DNA of 64,000 nt from Chrysomallon squamiferum (taxonomy: Eukaryota > Mollusca > Gastropoda > Neomphalida > Peltospiridae): positions 8,394,260 through 8,458,259 of the forward strand of contig CM022674.1 of assembly GCA_012295275.1 (NCBI GenBank), in the 5' to 3' direction. Below the pieces are notes generated by a model. The model searched no databases and had not been told where the DNA came from. It saw only the letters and a list, made by a program, of their open reading frames with translations. Shown piece by piece: positions 23,401-40,083 of the stretch (position 1 is the stretch's first letter; every line of letters begins with the position of its first letter). The position numbers were made by a program, and so were the translations under genes.

Positions 23401-26400
23401 ATTTTGTGTGCTTTTCTTTTCAGTATTGTAGTGTGCAAGATTATTATATTTTTTGTTGTCATCATTGGTGTTTTTTAACAGTTGATTTATTTATAGCCTG
23501 AGTATTTAACATTATTTTCAGTAATTTTATTATAGCTTGAGTTACCAGTATATAATTTAATATGTTGCTTATTACTCTTTCCAATATTAAATTGTAGTTT
23601 TGAATGTTCTACATTATTTTTCAGTGTTGGTGCAGGTATTTCCAGGTTTCTCTATGGGATACTCTATGTAGCTATATTCCAAATTGGTGTTTTCTTCATA
23701 CCTACAAATTACATGTTTTCAGAAGAGTTTCGTGTAAGTACTGATATTTTCTTATTTGTTTCTTACAGTATCCCTGATGTTATTTACTAATATTCTATTT
23801 TAGTTTCCTTCCCACTGTAAAAGTATTACTTATTACCTTTTAGAATATTTATTTTCACTTTGGCATATGCTTCTTACACATCACACATTTCTCCTTATTT
23901 CAAATAGGTTATTATTTAGAAATGCTTTAAAAAATTACAAATCCTTACAGACTGAATGTGTCCTTGCATGGGTTCTTAATTCTGTTGTTACCAGTTTCTA
24001 CAATTTCCACATTTGAAATAATAATGCAGTGTATAAATTCTCCAAGCATTTTTATTATCATGTTTTATATGATTGCAGCAAGGATTTTAATTATGAAAAA
24101 CAACAATTGAAATTTGTTCTGTCCCATAAACCAATTCATCAGATTATCAAAGACTAATTTTATATAAGAAGTTTAATTACATGTCTAAATAAGTTAGTAA
24201 CGAAGGGTGATAACATTATCATGGTTCAGTGATTTAATATTTATTGACACTTTATGAATTTGTTCTTGCAGGCATTAGGATACCTCAGTCGGTGTGCATA
24301 TATTCTAATCTGGGGAAAAGTTCTAATCACAAAATACATTGGCACATGGTTGTTAGCAGTGAGTGTATTTTATTTTCATATATATGTTGTCTTATGATTA
24401 TTAGAAAACAGTCATATGAAATTCAGTAATCACTATCAAAATATCATTTAGTTATATTGCTAGATTTGTGTATTTGGGTGACAATATACATGGGTTATAA
24501 TCCAAGTCTTCAAAGAATTAATTTGTTTGTGTATGTACAATTGTGAACATATTTAATCCAGATACAGATTGTTCCATCATATTTATTTCATATACTTTTT
24601 GAAACAAGTGTACAGAGATAAAAATAAAAATGAGATTCCATGAGATTTTAAAATTAACTATTTTTTATTTTCTTATTCAGGAAGGAAGTATAATAGTTAC
24701 TGGTTTAAGTTACAATGGAACAGATGAAAATGGCAATGCATTATGGGATGGATGTACAAATGTCAAGTTACGGAAACTGGAAGAGGCTTCTTCATTTAAA
24801 AAGGCTATTGAATCATTTAACCATAACACAAATAATTGGATGTCCAGGTATATATTAACATAATAATTTCCTTTGGTTATGTGGGACTTTTTGGCAAACG
24901 TACTACAAAGAAACTCTTTCACAATTATTATAATTATAATATAATATAATTTTTTAACAATGAAAGAAACTGCATCCAGTTGATAGAAATGTACTTCAAA
25001 AATACTTTATAATTGTTTTTCAGATATATTTTTAAAAGACTTCGATTTCTTGGAAATAAAAGTTTGTCTCAGGTGCTAACTCTGCTGTTTCTAGCAGTGT
25101 GGCATGGGGTGCACAGTGGATACTACATGTGTTTTATACTCGAGTTTTTTATGACAAGTGCAGAAGCTCAAGTAAGTAATATGAAATAAGTTTGCTTGTA
25201 TTATTTGTAAAAACTTACAGATTTTCTTCCTCATAAGGTTTTGATTTGTTTAAGCAGTGATTGTTTTGTATCTTGAATCATGGTTTTAATTTAACCAGTT
25301 AGCTAATTATTACAAAATTATCTAAATAGATATTACCTTTTTAAATAATAAGATAAAATTAATACTAATATAAATATATGTTATATGAAAACAAAGTAAA
25401 TGCATGAAGTTGGTTGAACATTATCAATATTAATATTTTGTTGTATTATAATGTTATAAAATAAAAAACTTAAATATAATACTTGTTAGTTTCAAATTTA
25501 CTAAAAATTGTTTGTTTGTTTGCTTTTCAGGTGACATCGTTAATCAACAGTGTACCAGTTTTAAAAACATTGGCAAATGCTTCATCATTACAGATACCAA
25601 TTTTTATAGTGTGCAAACTTATAATGCAGTATTCATGGTCTTATGCTCTTATTAGCTTTGGTCTGCTTAAAACTGAAAACTGGGTTACGGTTAGTACTAG
25701 TTCACAGATTATTTTCACACACACACACAAAACAGTAGTATTTATAAAATTAAATGTAGAACTGGGAAAGAATACAAATATGGTCATTTTTGCAATATTC
25801 TTTACAGTTTACATATGGTGAGATACATTTTTATAATTAAAAAAATTGTTTCTTTCAGGTTTATTCAGCTCTGTATTTCAATGCTCATATTGTCTACTTT
25901 GGATGGCCTTTAGTTTACTTTTTGCTCAAGAAATTTGTCTTACCGAGAAAATCGTCAGTTAATGGAGTAAAAAGCAAAAATATGTAAGTAATTTCTTTTC
26001 AGTTTTCACAATGGTGACATATTTGTGTATCCAGTGGTGAAGAGTGTCATTTGTATTGAGATGTTTTCGTTTTATTTTTGTTTGTTTTTATACTTAAAAG
26101 CAATTCACATAGTCAGATGTTCCCTGGCCTATTTACCACTGCAGCAAGTTTTCTTAAACAGCAATCTTTTTTATTTTTCCTTGTAAGACAAAGTACAATT
26201 ATTCATTCAGAAACATATGACAGGTGATGTCTAATCTGCCACTTGGTAAAGATCAACAAATATTTGTTAGTTTATAATTTACAATGTTTAGCATATTTTA
26301 CCCTTGAATTCTAGGTATTTTTAATTAACACTAAATTTTAAATTCAGTCACAACAGTATGCAATGGCTGCTATATAGAGCATAACTAACTGGCATAATAA

Positions 26401-26560
26401 ACAAACTCCTAATAATGGTGATTTTCAGAAGCTGGGTTGCACATAAACCAGTATGGAAAGACAGATGTAGTATTAATATTAACTCTAAATTGCCAGTTTC
26501 AATTGTACTTTGTTATTTTTGTTTTTCAGATCAGAGCAAGAAGAGAAGAAGGAATCCTGA
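17450..26560 (+). CDS. LPCAT3: lysophospholipid acyltransferase 5 (LPCAT3/MBOAT5)
   Basis: ER multi-pass MBOAT enzyme that moves a polyunsaturated acyl group from acyl-CoA to lysophosphatidylcholine and related lysophospholipids (Lands cycle). Coding exons: 17450-17537, 19310-19417, 20303-20409, 20741-20878, 21458-21565, 22008-22075, 23625-23733, 24272-24358, 24681-24847, 25024-25171, 25531-25689, 25859-25983, 26530-26560. All phases agree and give 480 aa (human 487). Family blocks seen: FGGFLVGPQF, the WDGCTN block with candidate active-site Asn298, and WHGVHSGY with candidate catalytic His357. The C-terminus is EEKKES, a KKxx-type ER retrieval signal. Intron 4 holds an antisense copy of exon 6 (separate entry). 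It is distinguished from MBOAT1/2 by overall collinearity with MBOAT5. Confidence 0.95.
18929..18989. repeat. perfect hairpin in LPCAT3 intron 1
   Basis: Two 24-nt arms (18929-18952 and 18966-18989) are perfect reverse complements around a 13-nt loop. The core of the left arm is AACAGCCTGCTTTTATT. Pairing does not extend clearly beyond the arms, so a canonical pre-miRNA (usually longer, with bulges) is less likely than a small foldback. Confidence 0.85.
20975..21283 (-). repeat. left arm of a large inverted repeat in LPCAT3 (contains antisense exon 6 copy)
   Basis: The core of this segment (about 21003-21258) is the reverse complement of about 21945-22193, with scattered differences. It contains an antisense copy of exon 6 at 21127-21194, same length (68 nt), differing at 2 positions. 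The acceptor (CAG) and donor (gtaagg) are also copied, on the minus strand. The arm is bounded on both sides by an inverted pair of about 20 bp (TATTAGCAAAGACGA on the left, its complement on the right). It lies in intron 4. Confidence 0.9.
21945..22193 (+). repeat. right arm of the LPCAT3 inverted repeat (real exon 6 and flanks)
   Basis: Holds functional exon 6 (22008-22075) plus about 60 bp of intron 5 and 115 bp of intron 6. Pairing with 21003-21258 would place exon 5 (21458-21565) in the loop of the pre-mRNA hairpin. Confidence 0.9.
22200..22900. other. GC-richer insert-like block in LPCAT3 intron 6
   Basis: This block has higher GC and different texture from the rest of the intron, for example GCGACGTCACCTCACACC and GAGATGGCGACCTGATAAC. 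No coding frame. It could be a solo LTR or other interspersed element, but I saw no second copy in the window. Confidence 0.3.
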
Positions 26561-28335
26561 TATTCACTTCTAGGTTTGCTGTGTTGTCATAGGGCGGGGC
26601 TGATACTTTACATATTCCACTAGGACATCTTGTGCCTTTTGCACGATACATTGTTGTTGTTTTTTTCTTGTTTTTTTCGTGGATCATTGATATACATTTC
26701 CACTGAATATAAACAAATAATTACTTTTTTGCTGTGTTTATTAGACATTGTTGTTGATCATCAAGTCAGTGTTACAAATGATGGGTTTCAAATAGGATTT
26801 TTTTTTAATATTATATTTTAATAATTATAGTTTTATGTTTTTTTAAATATTTGTTTTATACTCAGAAGGTAATGTGAAATCAAACACTTGAAGTACATTA
26901 TTAGTGCTTATTTTTAATTTAAAACATAAAATTATATTTTGTTTTGATGCAGAATAATTTCTAGTTATTAGATATTATGGTTTCAGTAATCTCCAGGATT
27001 TGATTAACTGAGTGAAGGATTTCTTACAAATCTTGTTATGTCTACTTAATATTTTTTTTTTTCTTCTTTAATATTGTGCATTTGCAATTGTTACATCTGT
27101 TGTAAGGAATATAATCTCAATCTTCCATGTCTTCTTCATATCAACAGATATCTCACAACTGTTAATAAAACAGCTTTGTTCAAAAGTAAAATGTCAGTAT
27201 TTGATACATTTTTAATAGCAATTATTTAAAACTAATCTTTTTTAGATTTCAATAATCCTTTCTATACAAATTTTTGTTTTATATTGTTCTTTGCAACAAA
27301 AATTTGATGAACTTTTACAAAACTTTTTATAACCAATTATTTGTTATTATAATTATTTTATTTAATATTATTGTTGTTGATACAACTGGTATTATTATTA
27401 TTATCAAATTTAAACTTACAATTAATTCTCACTGATTTAAGAACTGGCAGCTACACCATCCTGACTTTAAACAGGACATTCCATACCTGTTGTTTAAATT
27501 CAGAAATGTTTTATAAACCTGAGCCTGTTAAGTAAACCATTTATTTAAAGTGTATTGATTGATAGAACTGGCAGAATAAAATACATTATTACTGAAAAGT
27601 CTGCAAAAAGACTTTATTTCTTGTAAAAAATAATTTTAAAATAATCAAACAAAAACGTCATTTTCGTTTTTATGCTTGTTCTAATAGGCTTCATTCTTTG
27701 TGTACAGACTGTTCCTTTTAAATTTTTAAATTTTGCCAGCAAAAGGTACATATAATCTATTATCTAAAAAATTTGAATGAAATTTGAAATGTGTACAAGA
27801 TACTTCATTATCATTATACAATAAAAACATTTTATAAATTTGGTAATAATTTACTTTTACTGATTTGGTAAACATCTTAATAGTCATAGCAGGTATATTA
27901 ATTTGTAATGAACATATTCAACTTGTGGGTTAAAAGTATCTACCAATTCAATTTCTTATTGTGAATTAAGTTTGAATTCAGAATTTTGTTGTGGTTTATT
28001 TTGCTGTATAATGATATTTCTTTAAATATACAGTAATATTTGAATATAGAGGTGTACATGATAACAAAAAAAAAAATTTCCAAATAAACAGAAATTAATT
28101 GTTACATTTTGGTTTCTGGACCAAAATGGTCTTACTGTTCGCTTTTTAAAATGCAGTTAAAATGTGATGCTTTTATTTATCACAATTTAATAAATTTAGT
28201 TTTATATTTATTTTATTTAATTAACATTTTGATTGCAATATTTCAAAAGTTCTTTGATAATTTAGTTAAATTGATATGCTTTAATAATTATTCAGATATT
28301 CTATGCAAAAATACATTAATTCACATATATTTATA

Positions 28336-28368
<33 letters not shown>

Positions 28369-28383
28369 TTATATTTATTTATT

Positions 28384-28417
<34 letters not shown>

Positions 28418-30531
28418 TCATCTAATCATTGTCAGTATAGGTTTATCTAATAAATATATATTTTGTATAATTATTTTATTAATTTAATTTTAATTTCTTT
28501 TTTTTAATGAGATATTTGGTCTGAAATCACTTTAGTTATATTACATAATTTATTTATTATCTTTATTATTACTTTTTTATTAATATATTTCATTACAATT
28601 TTTTATTTAATTATGAATGAGTTTATGAATGATAATATAGAAAATAGGTATATAAAATATATAACAATAAAAAATTAGCTGGAGAAATCCATTTTGATTT
28701 CATCAATATCACAAGAGATTATAAATTTGTATTATAAGTAATGATTTACACAAAATGATCTTGTTGTAATTGTCACAAAACAGAATATATTTTTTTTACA
28801 TTATCCAATAAAGGGATGTTTTAAATTTTTTTTACAAACAAAAGATATTTATCAATAAGATTTATAAAAGGAAATTAAATTATAAGTTCAAATTTTACAA
28901 CAGTGAGAGGTTCTAGTATTATCAATAGTGAGAATATCTAAGTGTTCATTGTTACAGTTACTAATAAATATTACTGTTCAGATTATATCTTGAGAAAATT
29001 GTTCTTCAAATATACAAAAATCAGTGAATAAGAAATATTTTAAATTTTTTTTGTTATATAATTTTAATAACTGTTGAAATTGTCCTGTTGTTGTTTTTTA
29101 TTGCACCACTCTGTGTTGTGGTTGTTGTTAAATTTGTATTATATGTGTGTAGTCATATTTTTAAGTATGCTAATTAAATAGAATAACTATGTATGGTAAT
29201 TTATTCATTCTAATGTATATTTGTAATTTGTAAAGTACAGCTTTAACCAAAACTCTGAAGACAGTTTAGTTTATCATCATTATTTTGAATATCTTAGAAT
29301 GTTTTATAAATATTTTATGGGGGGGGGAATATCATGAAGGATTATCACAATTTAGAAAATGTTTCTTTTGTTTATTTGTTTGGGTTTTTCAATAAAATTA
29401 TTATAACACATATTTATTATTATAACTAGAAATTTGATTTAAAAAATATGTTAATTTACAACATAGAGAAATAATTTGTAGTATCTCAGTAGTGTTTGAA
29501 ACACCTTGAATGTATATGTAACTGGTTGAAATATATTTAATTAAAATATATCAAAAAAGAAATACAAAATATTTTGTCGGTGCAAGGATCATTTGAGATT
29601 ATCAGAAAAGATGCAGTTATTCTGATATGCAACTTTTAGAATGAAATTAGTTTTGTAATAAAAATAAAAATATCAGAAATGGAGATGACAGTGACTGCAT
29701 GCCCTTTGTACATACTGCAGTGATTAGAAAACTTCAGAATCAGAATTTATTAAAGATGATTTGTGATGTATACAATTGCTGACTACTGCTGGTACCATAA
29801 ACAGATGTTGTTTACATAAACAGTGTTGCCACTCAATTACAAATATGTTTATTACTTAAAGCATTTTTTTTTTTCTTTAATGACATTGTTCTTTGTCTTT
29901 GCTTAATAAATTAACTATTTCTGTATTTTAGATATTATTTTCTGTTGATGTGGTTTGCATGAGTATATCTGTGAGAGAGAGTGTGTCCATTTCCTTTTGT
30001 TTAGCTCCCACAAAATAATAATAATTAAGAAATATTACCTTTAAAAACTAAGGACCAGTAATTTTTAATCTGATATAGAAATTTCACTTATTTCTTTTGA
30101 AAAATTAATAAGAATTAATAGATAATTAAACTGGGACCAAATGAATTGTTTTATAAACATTATTTGTGTTTTACATAATAGTGGCAGTATTCATTTCATT
30201 ATCAGAATCATAATTTATCAAGATTATTTCTTTTTCAACAACCTTAGTATTCTTCTTGTTTTTTTACCTCTAATCGATTCAGATCTGTGGAACATTTTAC
30301 ATTACTGATTTTTCAAGTCCGATTTCTAAGCTATTATTTTTATAAATTAATATGTAGAAAAGCACACTAGTTTGTGCATGAATAACTTTTAGCAACTAAA
30401 ATAAAAATACATGAATATTCATAGATGTATTAATGCTTGTGTCTTAAAACTAAAAGTAGTGTTCGCATGTATATGATAATTATCGTAGTTGAAAAGCATG
30501 CAACATAAAAAAAAAAAAAAAAAAAAAAATC

Positions 30532-30564
<33 letters not shown>

Positions 30565-30600
30565 TCAGCTACACAAAATCACGTTTTATTAAAATGATTG
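26561..30600. other. LPCAT3 3' UTR and intergenic AT-rich DNA
   Basis: No coding signal on either strand. Poly(A)-type signals occur from about 27164 on. It contains TA arrays (28347-28403) with a short CA run, a G7 run at about 29321 and an A-run followed by (AAT)n at 30508-30560. Confidence 0.6.
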
Positions 30601-30659
30601 TTATTCATTGATGTGATCGAGATAACACGGTAGTTTGTAAAAACAATACCTTGGAAACC

Positions 30660-32825
<2,166 letters not shown>

Positions 32826-32853
<28 letters not shown>

Positions 32854-33150
32854 AAATCTGTAATCTAAACAAAGACAATTTGAAATGAAAACCTCAGTTT
32901 TCATACAAGTCAGTATTCTTAAAAATCTGTATTCTGGAAAGGCGAGTCATTATTCCTAGAAACCATTATTCAGACCAGTCATAGTTTAAAATCAGTTGTC
33001 ACATTCAAATCAGCATTTTTAGAAATTTGTTATTCTTGAAGGCCTGTTTCAGGTTAGACATGATTCCAACTGGTAAAGTTTGAAAGTGACATCAGTTTTC
33101 AAACCACTCATTATTCCTGGAGACTTGTGATTTTTTAACATTCTAAAATC
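32826..33150 (+). repeat. degenerate tandem repeat spanning the ICMT stop codon
   Basis: A motif of about 35-45 bp resembling TTCATTCAAGTCAGAATTCC then TAGAAATCTGTAATC recurs at least four times, with drift. The first copy includes the last codons and stop of ICMT (32851-32853), and the others lie in the 3' UTR. Confidence 0.6.
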
Positions 33151-33870
33151 AGTCTTCCTGTTATTCAGGGTTAATTTTTTTTTCACTTTTGTTAAAATCT
33201 GGACGACAGTCTTTGCTCAATACTTTGCTTGAGTTTTGTGTGAAATGTTGAAAATAATTAATACTAAATAATGAATGTTTATCAAATTCTCATAATTTGT
33301 AATATTAACAGATATCAGTTGTCAGATATTTTGTTTCATAATTACTGTGATATGAGATAAAAATCACACCACACATATTCATATATCTATATATACATAT
33401 TTATATATATAAACACACAAACACACACACACACACACACACACATATGTACATGAAGGAAAAGAAAATATAAATTGCCTTTAATGATAGTGATTTTATC
33501 TATAGTTGTATCGTATCAGAATTTCTTGTATGTAATCAAAAATTTTCATCAGACCGCTCAGTGGTTGGATATCATCTGTATATTTGAAATTTCAGTAGTG
33601 TATTCAGTAATATATATTTAAAGTTTGGATACTTAACTTTATTGTATTTCATTAAAAAATCGATGACAAACCAGCATCAAATAAAACAGCCTGCATGTCA
33701 GTGCTATTATTTGTAGTCAGATAATCTCTGGGAGTTACCTCCCTGAACAGTGGAGAAATAGAAATAAAAACAGATTCAGTGATCAACATATTCAGGTGAT
33801 ATTGTCCAATTGTCAAAAAGCATAATATTTTATGTTCTTTGTCACTGATATACTGACATTTGTAAGGCAC

Positions 33871-33901
<31 letters not shown>

Positions 33902-35202
33902 ATATTTCAAAACGTACTTTTCATTTTTTGTCCTATGGAAACCCTATTGCATGTAAAGTTTTCAAAAGTTTGAATGATTCTTCTAAACAGTTCAGATTAT
34001 GTTTTATGCACAGATTAACAATCACATGAACTGTTTAGGCGTATATTAATAAATGGCCAAATTAAGCCATATGTTAGTAGTTATTTTAATATTAAAAACA
34101 ATATCCTAACTGATGAATAATATAGTTATTTTCCATTTAATTGCTCTGAATACTTGTCATTTGTAAAGTGAATCAAATAATTAATTAAAATTAAAAATAA
34201 AATTTTGTAAATATAAACTCAAAAATATATAAATACAAAATGAACAATATGTCCGACTGAACATAAATGATTCAGAAATAAAGATCATTGCAAAATCATA
34301 TAAAAATAAATTAAATCAAATACTGAATTTGTCTTAATAACATTATAAAGTTAGTTTAACAAATTTTAAAATAACAACAACATAAACATAAGACATTTAC
34401 CTCCTGATACTAAAATATTTTATCAGTGATTTTTCGGTCTTAAAATAAACAAGTAAAAAGCTTAGAAAGAAATTTAGATTAGATACGTCAGAAATTCATT
34501 GTGAATTTTGGAATATAAAACTAAAGTTTCATTTTAATCATTGAGTTTTAGTCAGTGATAATTATCTCTGCATCACAATGAAAAAATGTATTTAAATTAA
34601 TAACAGTAATCAAAAACTGATTAAAAATTGTATGAGATAATCTTTGAAAGTCTATATAAATTAAATAAAACATCTTACATCATTTTGATTTTATAAAATA
34701 CAGACATATTGCTGTTGGAATTATTTCACAGGTTAAAATTATTATAAAATTATATAAAATAATAGGTATATAATTACAAAAACAGAATTACAGATGATAT
34801 ATTCTCATGAAAGTAATTTTAAACAACAATGGTGAATAACATGTTTTGGCTAATATGTCAGACTGTTACTTTTTATTTATTTATTTATTTATGTATCACA
34901 GCTATAGTAGCTTTGGTTTAAAATTAAACACATATCAAAATATTTGTAGCAGATACAAAACAAAAATAATTTTCAATTTTATAAATCAACAAAAAACCCT
35001 GAAAAGTCACTAGTAAAAATCTTATGAAAAAATGCACATCAAACACTTCTTTTTACAATGAATCACACTGTATTCAAAAAGAATTTCTGTTATTTAAAGA
35101 AAAAGAAATCCCACACAACAGTCAAACTAGAGATTACAAATGGAATGTTAAAATAAGCAATGTGCATAAATCTTTTTTTTTTCTTTTTTTTTTTTTATCA
35201 TT
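33151..35202. other. intergenic AT-rich DNA between convergent ICMT and scramblase genes
   Basis: No coding frame supported. Contains a (CA)n run at about 33414-33446 and a (TTTA)n run at about 34872-34891. On the minus strand the latter supplies AATAAA-like signals for the scramblase gene. Confidence 0.6.
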
Positions 35203-38200
35203 TCAATGATGATGATGCTGGTCATTTTGTTCCTGTTCAAAAAACATAAAATCCTGAAAGAAAAGAAACAATAATTATACTGCAGCCTTTATGTAAATAG
35301 AGTAGTTTCCCTTTACTATACCTAAAGTGATTTGGCATTTTGACATCAGTTAACAAAAAGAAATATTATACTCCAAAATTTTCTGTACACATTATTTTAA
35401 CTTAAATTTAAAAAAAAAATTATAAATTATCAGAAACAGTCAGATCATATCTAACATTTGTGAAAAAAAAAAAAAAAAAAAAAAAAAAAATAAAAACAAT
35501 CACGTATAAAAATACAAGGAATGAAAGAATTTAATAAATAAGAAAAAAAAATTATCTCTTATTTCATAGATAAACTCATAATAACATTACACTTTAAAGA
35601 CATTTTTTTTAAAATGTGTATTTATTATTACCTACCATTGTGTAGTATTTTATGAGTTTTTGTCACTAATAATCTGATTTCAAATTATTTTCTGTATTCT
35701 GTTAATTTACAAGAATATGAAACAGTGTTAAGTGATTAATAAGACTTATCTGTTCAGACTTACAATAAGGAACACTGCTGCCAGAAGTACTGCCTTCATC
35801 TTTACATCCAGATCAACAGGAACTGAAAACAAATTAAACATACCTTTTAATTACCTACAAGTAAAAACTAACTGTTTTATAATCATTTACAGGTAAAACC
35901 TAATTAATATTCTTCATAATTATCTACATAATTAAATATACTTTTTAATTATCTACCAGTAAAAATATAATTAAATATTTTTCATAATTATCTACACGTA
36001 AAAATTTAATTAAATATTCTTTATAATCATCTACATGTAAAAACTAATTAGATATACATTTTTATAAGTTATCTTCAAAAATATTAAACAAATTAAAAAT
36101 TAAACATTTTATCTCAAGGAAGTAAAAATATAGTTTAAAGTTGCAATATCTCATCCAAGAATTCAATATAAAAAATGTTTAAGGAACATTTAAAAGTTAT
36201 GAATTTTCATGTGATCAAAGGAAATTAACAACTAATTCATATTTTCTGTGTGTGTGTGTGTGTGAAAATATAAAAATCAGTGACTTCTGTTACATTGGTA
36301 ATTGTGATAGTAGTAGTATAATACTTACATGTAACTCCAAAGTTATCAGCATCTGTAAACATCTCTTTCATCAGCCCTGACCACTGTTTACTTATCTTTC
36401 CAACCTCAGCACTCTCATCTCTTGACAAAACCTAAACACAGAGAACTAATATTTAAAAACATTATCTACAAAACACTAATGTTCCTGTAATATTCACTGC
36501 ACAATATATAACAAAAAATATCACAAGCATAAACCAAAATATGTTTATAATTCATATAAAGAATTAATATTTATATACAAAGAATCAATATTTATAAATA
36601 ACCCATAAAGGGAGATAATCAAGAAATCCTAATTTCAAATTCTCTATTGTTTTTCCAACACTGTTAAGAAAAAATAAATAAAATATCATGGCAAAAATCT
36701 TTTAATTATTCTCTTTTTGAACTAAGAACTACTGGAGAAAACACTTACATTGAATTCCTGGTCCCAGGTGCAACATGGTCCCTGACAAATACAACATGGC
36801 CCATGAATCTGGAGAATCATTTCCATGTCCATGTCAAAAATTCCATACCTGGGAGCCCAGCAGCTGCCCCTGATTACAGAAACACAGTTTAGAAATATTC
36901 TTATAACTCTTTTGATTCAGCTGCATGCGTTTAAAAATGATAATAATAATAATAATTTGAATGTTTATGTATCACCTCTATGGTTCAGCTGCTGATGATT
37001 TATGTAAGCATTATTTAGAAATAATCTTAATTTTTATGTCAGCTTTTGTTCCAACTGACGTCATTTATGTGAACAAATATTTATTTTTAAAATATATTTT
37101 TCCCATTTGTTTCATTTGCCTCTAATTTACATAGTTATAATTTATAAATATTCTTAATAATTTTTATCTCCTCTCTTGCTTCAGCATATTTTTACTAAAA
37201 GGTATTTTAATAATTAAATTCAAAAGTTATTTATTAGTAAATAAATATCTGTGTGTAAATCAGACTAAAGGATATCATACTGAACTTGCAGGTTATTTTT
37301 AATTCAGTAGAGTACTATGATTCTCCATTTGCATTCCCAGGTATCAAATAAATAAAATACCTGGTTAAACAGTGAGTAAATCTAGAGAACTTACATCTGT
37401 CTAACATATCCCACAGGGCTTCCTACAGGAGCCTCCACAGTGAGGAAATGTGCACAGCAATCAATAGTAGCACACCATGGACAACCTGCACAGTACTTGA
37501 AGTCTCTCTGTATCCTTATCACCTCCTTAAACATTATCAATAAATAGATAATATTCTCTAAAAAACAACAACACTGCTTGGAGCATCTCTGAATGCTTAT
37601 CCCTGCCTTAACATTAGTAAATCAATATTATCTTAAAATAAACAACCAACATGGAACAGGAAGTTTCTCTGTATTTTCTGAAATCTACATTAGTAAAATA
37701 AGGTATTTATTAGCAAAATATTCAAAGTTAAACTTCAATTAAGTCAGTAAAACAAGGATAATAGTGTTTGTATGTGTGGCTGAGTGTGTGTCGTGAGACT
37801 ATAATAACATAAAATAATAATGGTAACAATGAAGACAATGATAAAGATGATAGATTACCTGATTCAGATTGTCAGTAATGTGCATTATAAATCCTCTCTG
37901 AGCTCCGCAGCACTGCCGAGAACACAGATCAGATTCTGTAAAGATGAGCATCTTGAAATATCTTACCACAAACATTTTCAGTTGCAAAGGGAGCTACAGC
38001 AGTGAGACGTAGCGACAGAGGGAGAGAGAATGAGTTTGAATGACTGAATTAACAAAAGGGTTTGGCAGGCAAGCTTTTGGTGACTGCAGTTTCACTCATG
38101 TGATTTGACAAAAGCAGCACAGCTTTGTGAAGTGCAGAAAATGGGCAACTTTGCCATTTTTTAACAGTGGTCAAACAACAATAAAATTATTTGTTTTGGA

Positions 38201-40047
38201 GAAAAACATTCAAAATCAATATGACTGTCTACTTCAGCAGTGGAATAGTAACAGAGCACTGTCCACTGACCTAATGGACAAACTGGTTGAAAAATAATTG
38301 GAAAAGTGACTGTATTTCATACATGACTGCTAATGACAGGTACTACTGTGTTTGTGTGGGTTTGTGTATGAGTGTGTGTGTGTATCCACATATACATGAT
38401 TGCATGTCTTTTTATATGCACATGAACACACATATACACATGTAAATAAATAAAGACATATACAACACAAAATGATATAACAGACATATCTTTAAATGGT
38501 AAACAGAGAAGCCAAATGAACTAAAAACATTTTACTAACCTTCAGATGCGAAGTAAACCTGTTGGCCCAGGTTGTTAAGTATCTTGTACTTGTTGGCAGT
38601 TTCCCATCCAGTAATCACTGATTTCAATTAAATAATGATGAAAAAATAAACACTCAAAGTAAATTAAAAACAGAAAAATTATACAGACAATTTTATTTGA
38701 TTTGTATATATATATATATATATCAGATATTTTAGTAAGTGTTACAAGCTGTTCTCTTCCTCTAGTTAATAAAATAAACTTACTTTCAAAAATCTCTGTC
38801 TGTTGTTTCACCAGGAGCTGGTCTACCTGTGTGAGGTACTCCAGACCAGGTGGACAACCAGGAATTGTTTGAGGACGAGCCATCCATTGATTCTGTATTG
38901 GCTGCCCAGGAACTCCTGCAAAAAAGAGCTACATTTATCATCACAGAACAAAGATAAGTACAAAAAATCTTTTTTTAAATCTCTTCAACATGCAACCACA
39001 TCATTTATGTTTACAAAAACATTGTCATTATAATAATTGCCTAAAAGAACAAAATTTAATTTCTTCCATCTTTCAGTCTCCATCAGCCATGATGTACATC
39101 TGAAATAATTGCCAACTGAAGGAAATTTCACTTTTTTTTTTCCAAAAACCCAACAATGTTATCAGCAATACTTCAAACAATGATCAAACAGTACTAGTAG
39201 CTTTTGTCAGTAACTGCATGACAAAACTGATTTTGAATATATCATGAATGATGTTTTCTTTTTAAAATAAACTGTCATCATCTTTCAACATCATCATAAA
39301 TCTACTGATATAATGGCATAACTAATGTAAAATTGTATCAAAACTAGCATGTATTACATCAATTAATCTTAAGTTTGGGAGTTTTTATGATTTTTAAATT
39401 TATTGTTTGTTGTTCTGCAAAGTCAATACCCAACCACATTCTGTACCATCTTAATTTACATTTCAACACAAATATATGTATTACCTGGAGGCACTGGACC
39501 TTGAGAATACTGCTGGTTTTGAAACTGACCTGGTGGAGCTCCATACTGACCTGGAGGAGCTCCATACTGACCTGGAGGAGCAGCTCCGTACTGACCTGGA
39601 GGAGCTCCATATTGTCCTGGAGGAGCTCCATATTGTCCTGGAGGAGCTCCATACTGACCTGGAGGAGCTCCATATTGTCCTGGAGGAGCTCCATACTGAC
39701 CTGGAGGAGCAGCTTGAGGAATTGTAGAAAAGATACAGGGTTAGGGTTCTTAAACAAACAAATGAATTTTGTAATAAATAAATTACCTATTTCTACTTTT
39801 CTCTTACTAGATAAATATAACAATTATAACAAACTATTAGTAAATTAGTAATATAATAAACTGACACATTAAAAACCTGACCCAAAGAATGGATTAAGTA
39901 TATATTTTTACTAAATAAATATAACAGTTAGAGACACATACTGCAATTAAATGAACACATAAAAACCTAACGCAAATAAGTCACATTAAATACACGTTAA
40001 TCAATGGTTAATCTACAATACTATACATATGTATATACAGATATAAT

Positions 40048-40083
<36 letters not shown>

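Noticed and set aside
28109-28450. 113-codon ORF
   Set aside because: Its second half is a TA/CA microsatellite (Ile-Tyr repeats). No coding evidence.
39375-39848. Plus-strand ORFs with Trp-Arg-Ser-Ser and Leu-Glu-Glu-Leu repeats
   Set aside because: They are other-frame readings of the scramblase APPGQYG coding minisatellite. The minus-strand frame joins correctly to the neighbouring exons.
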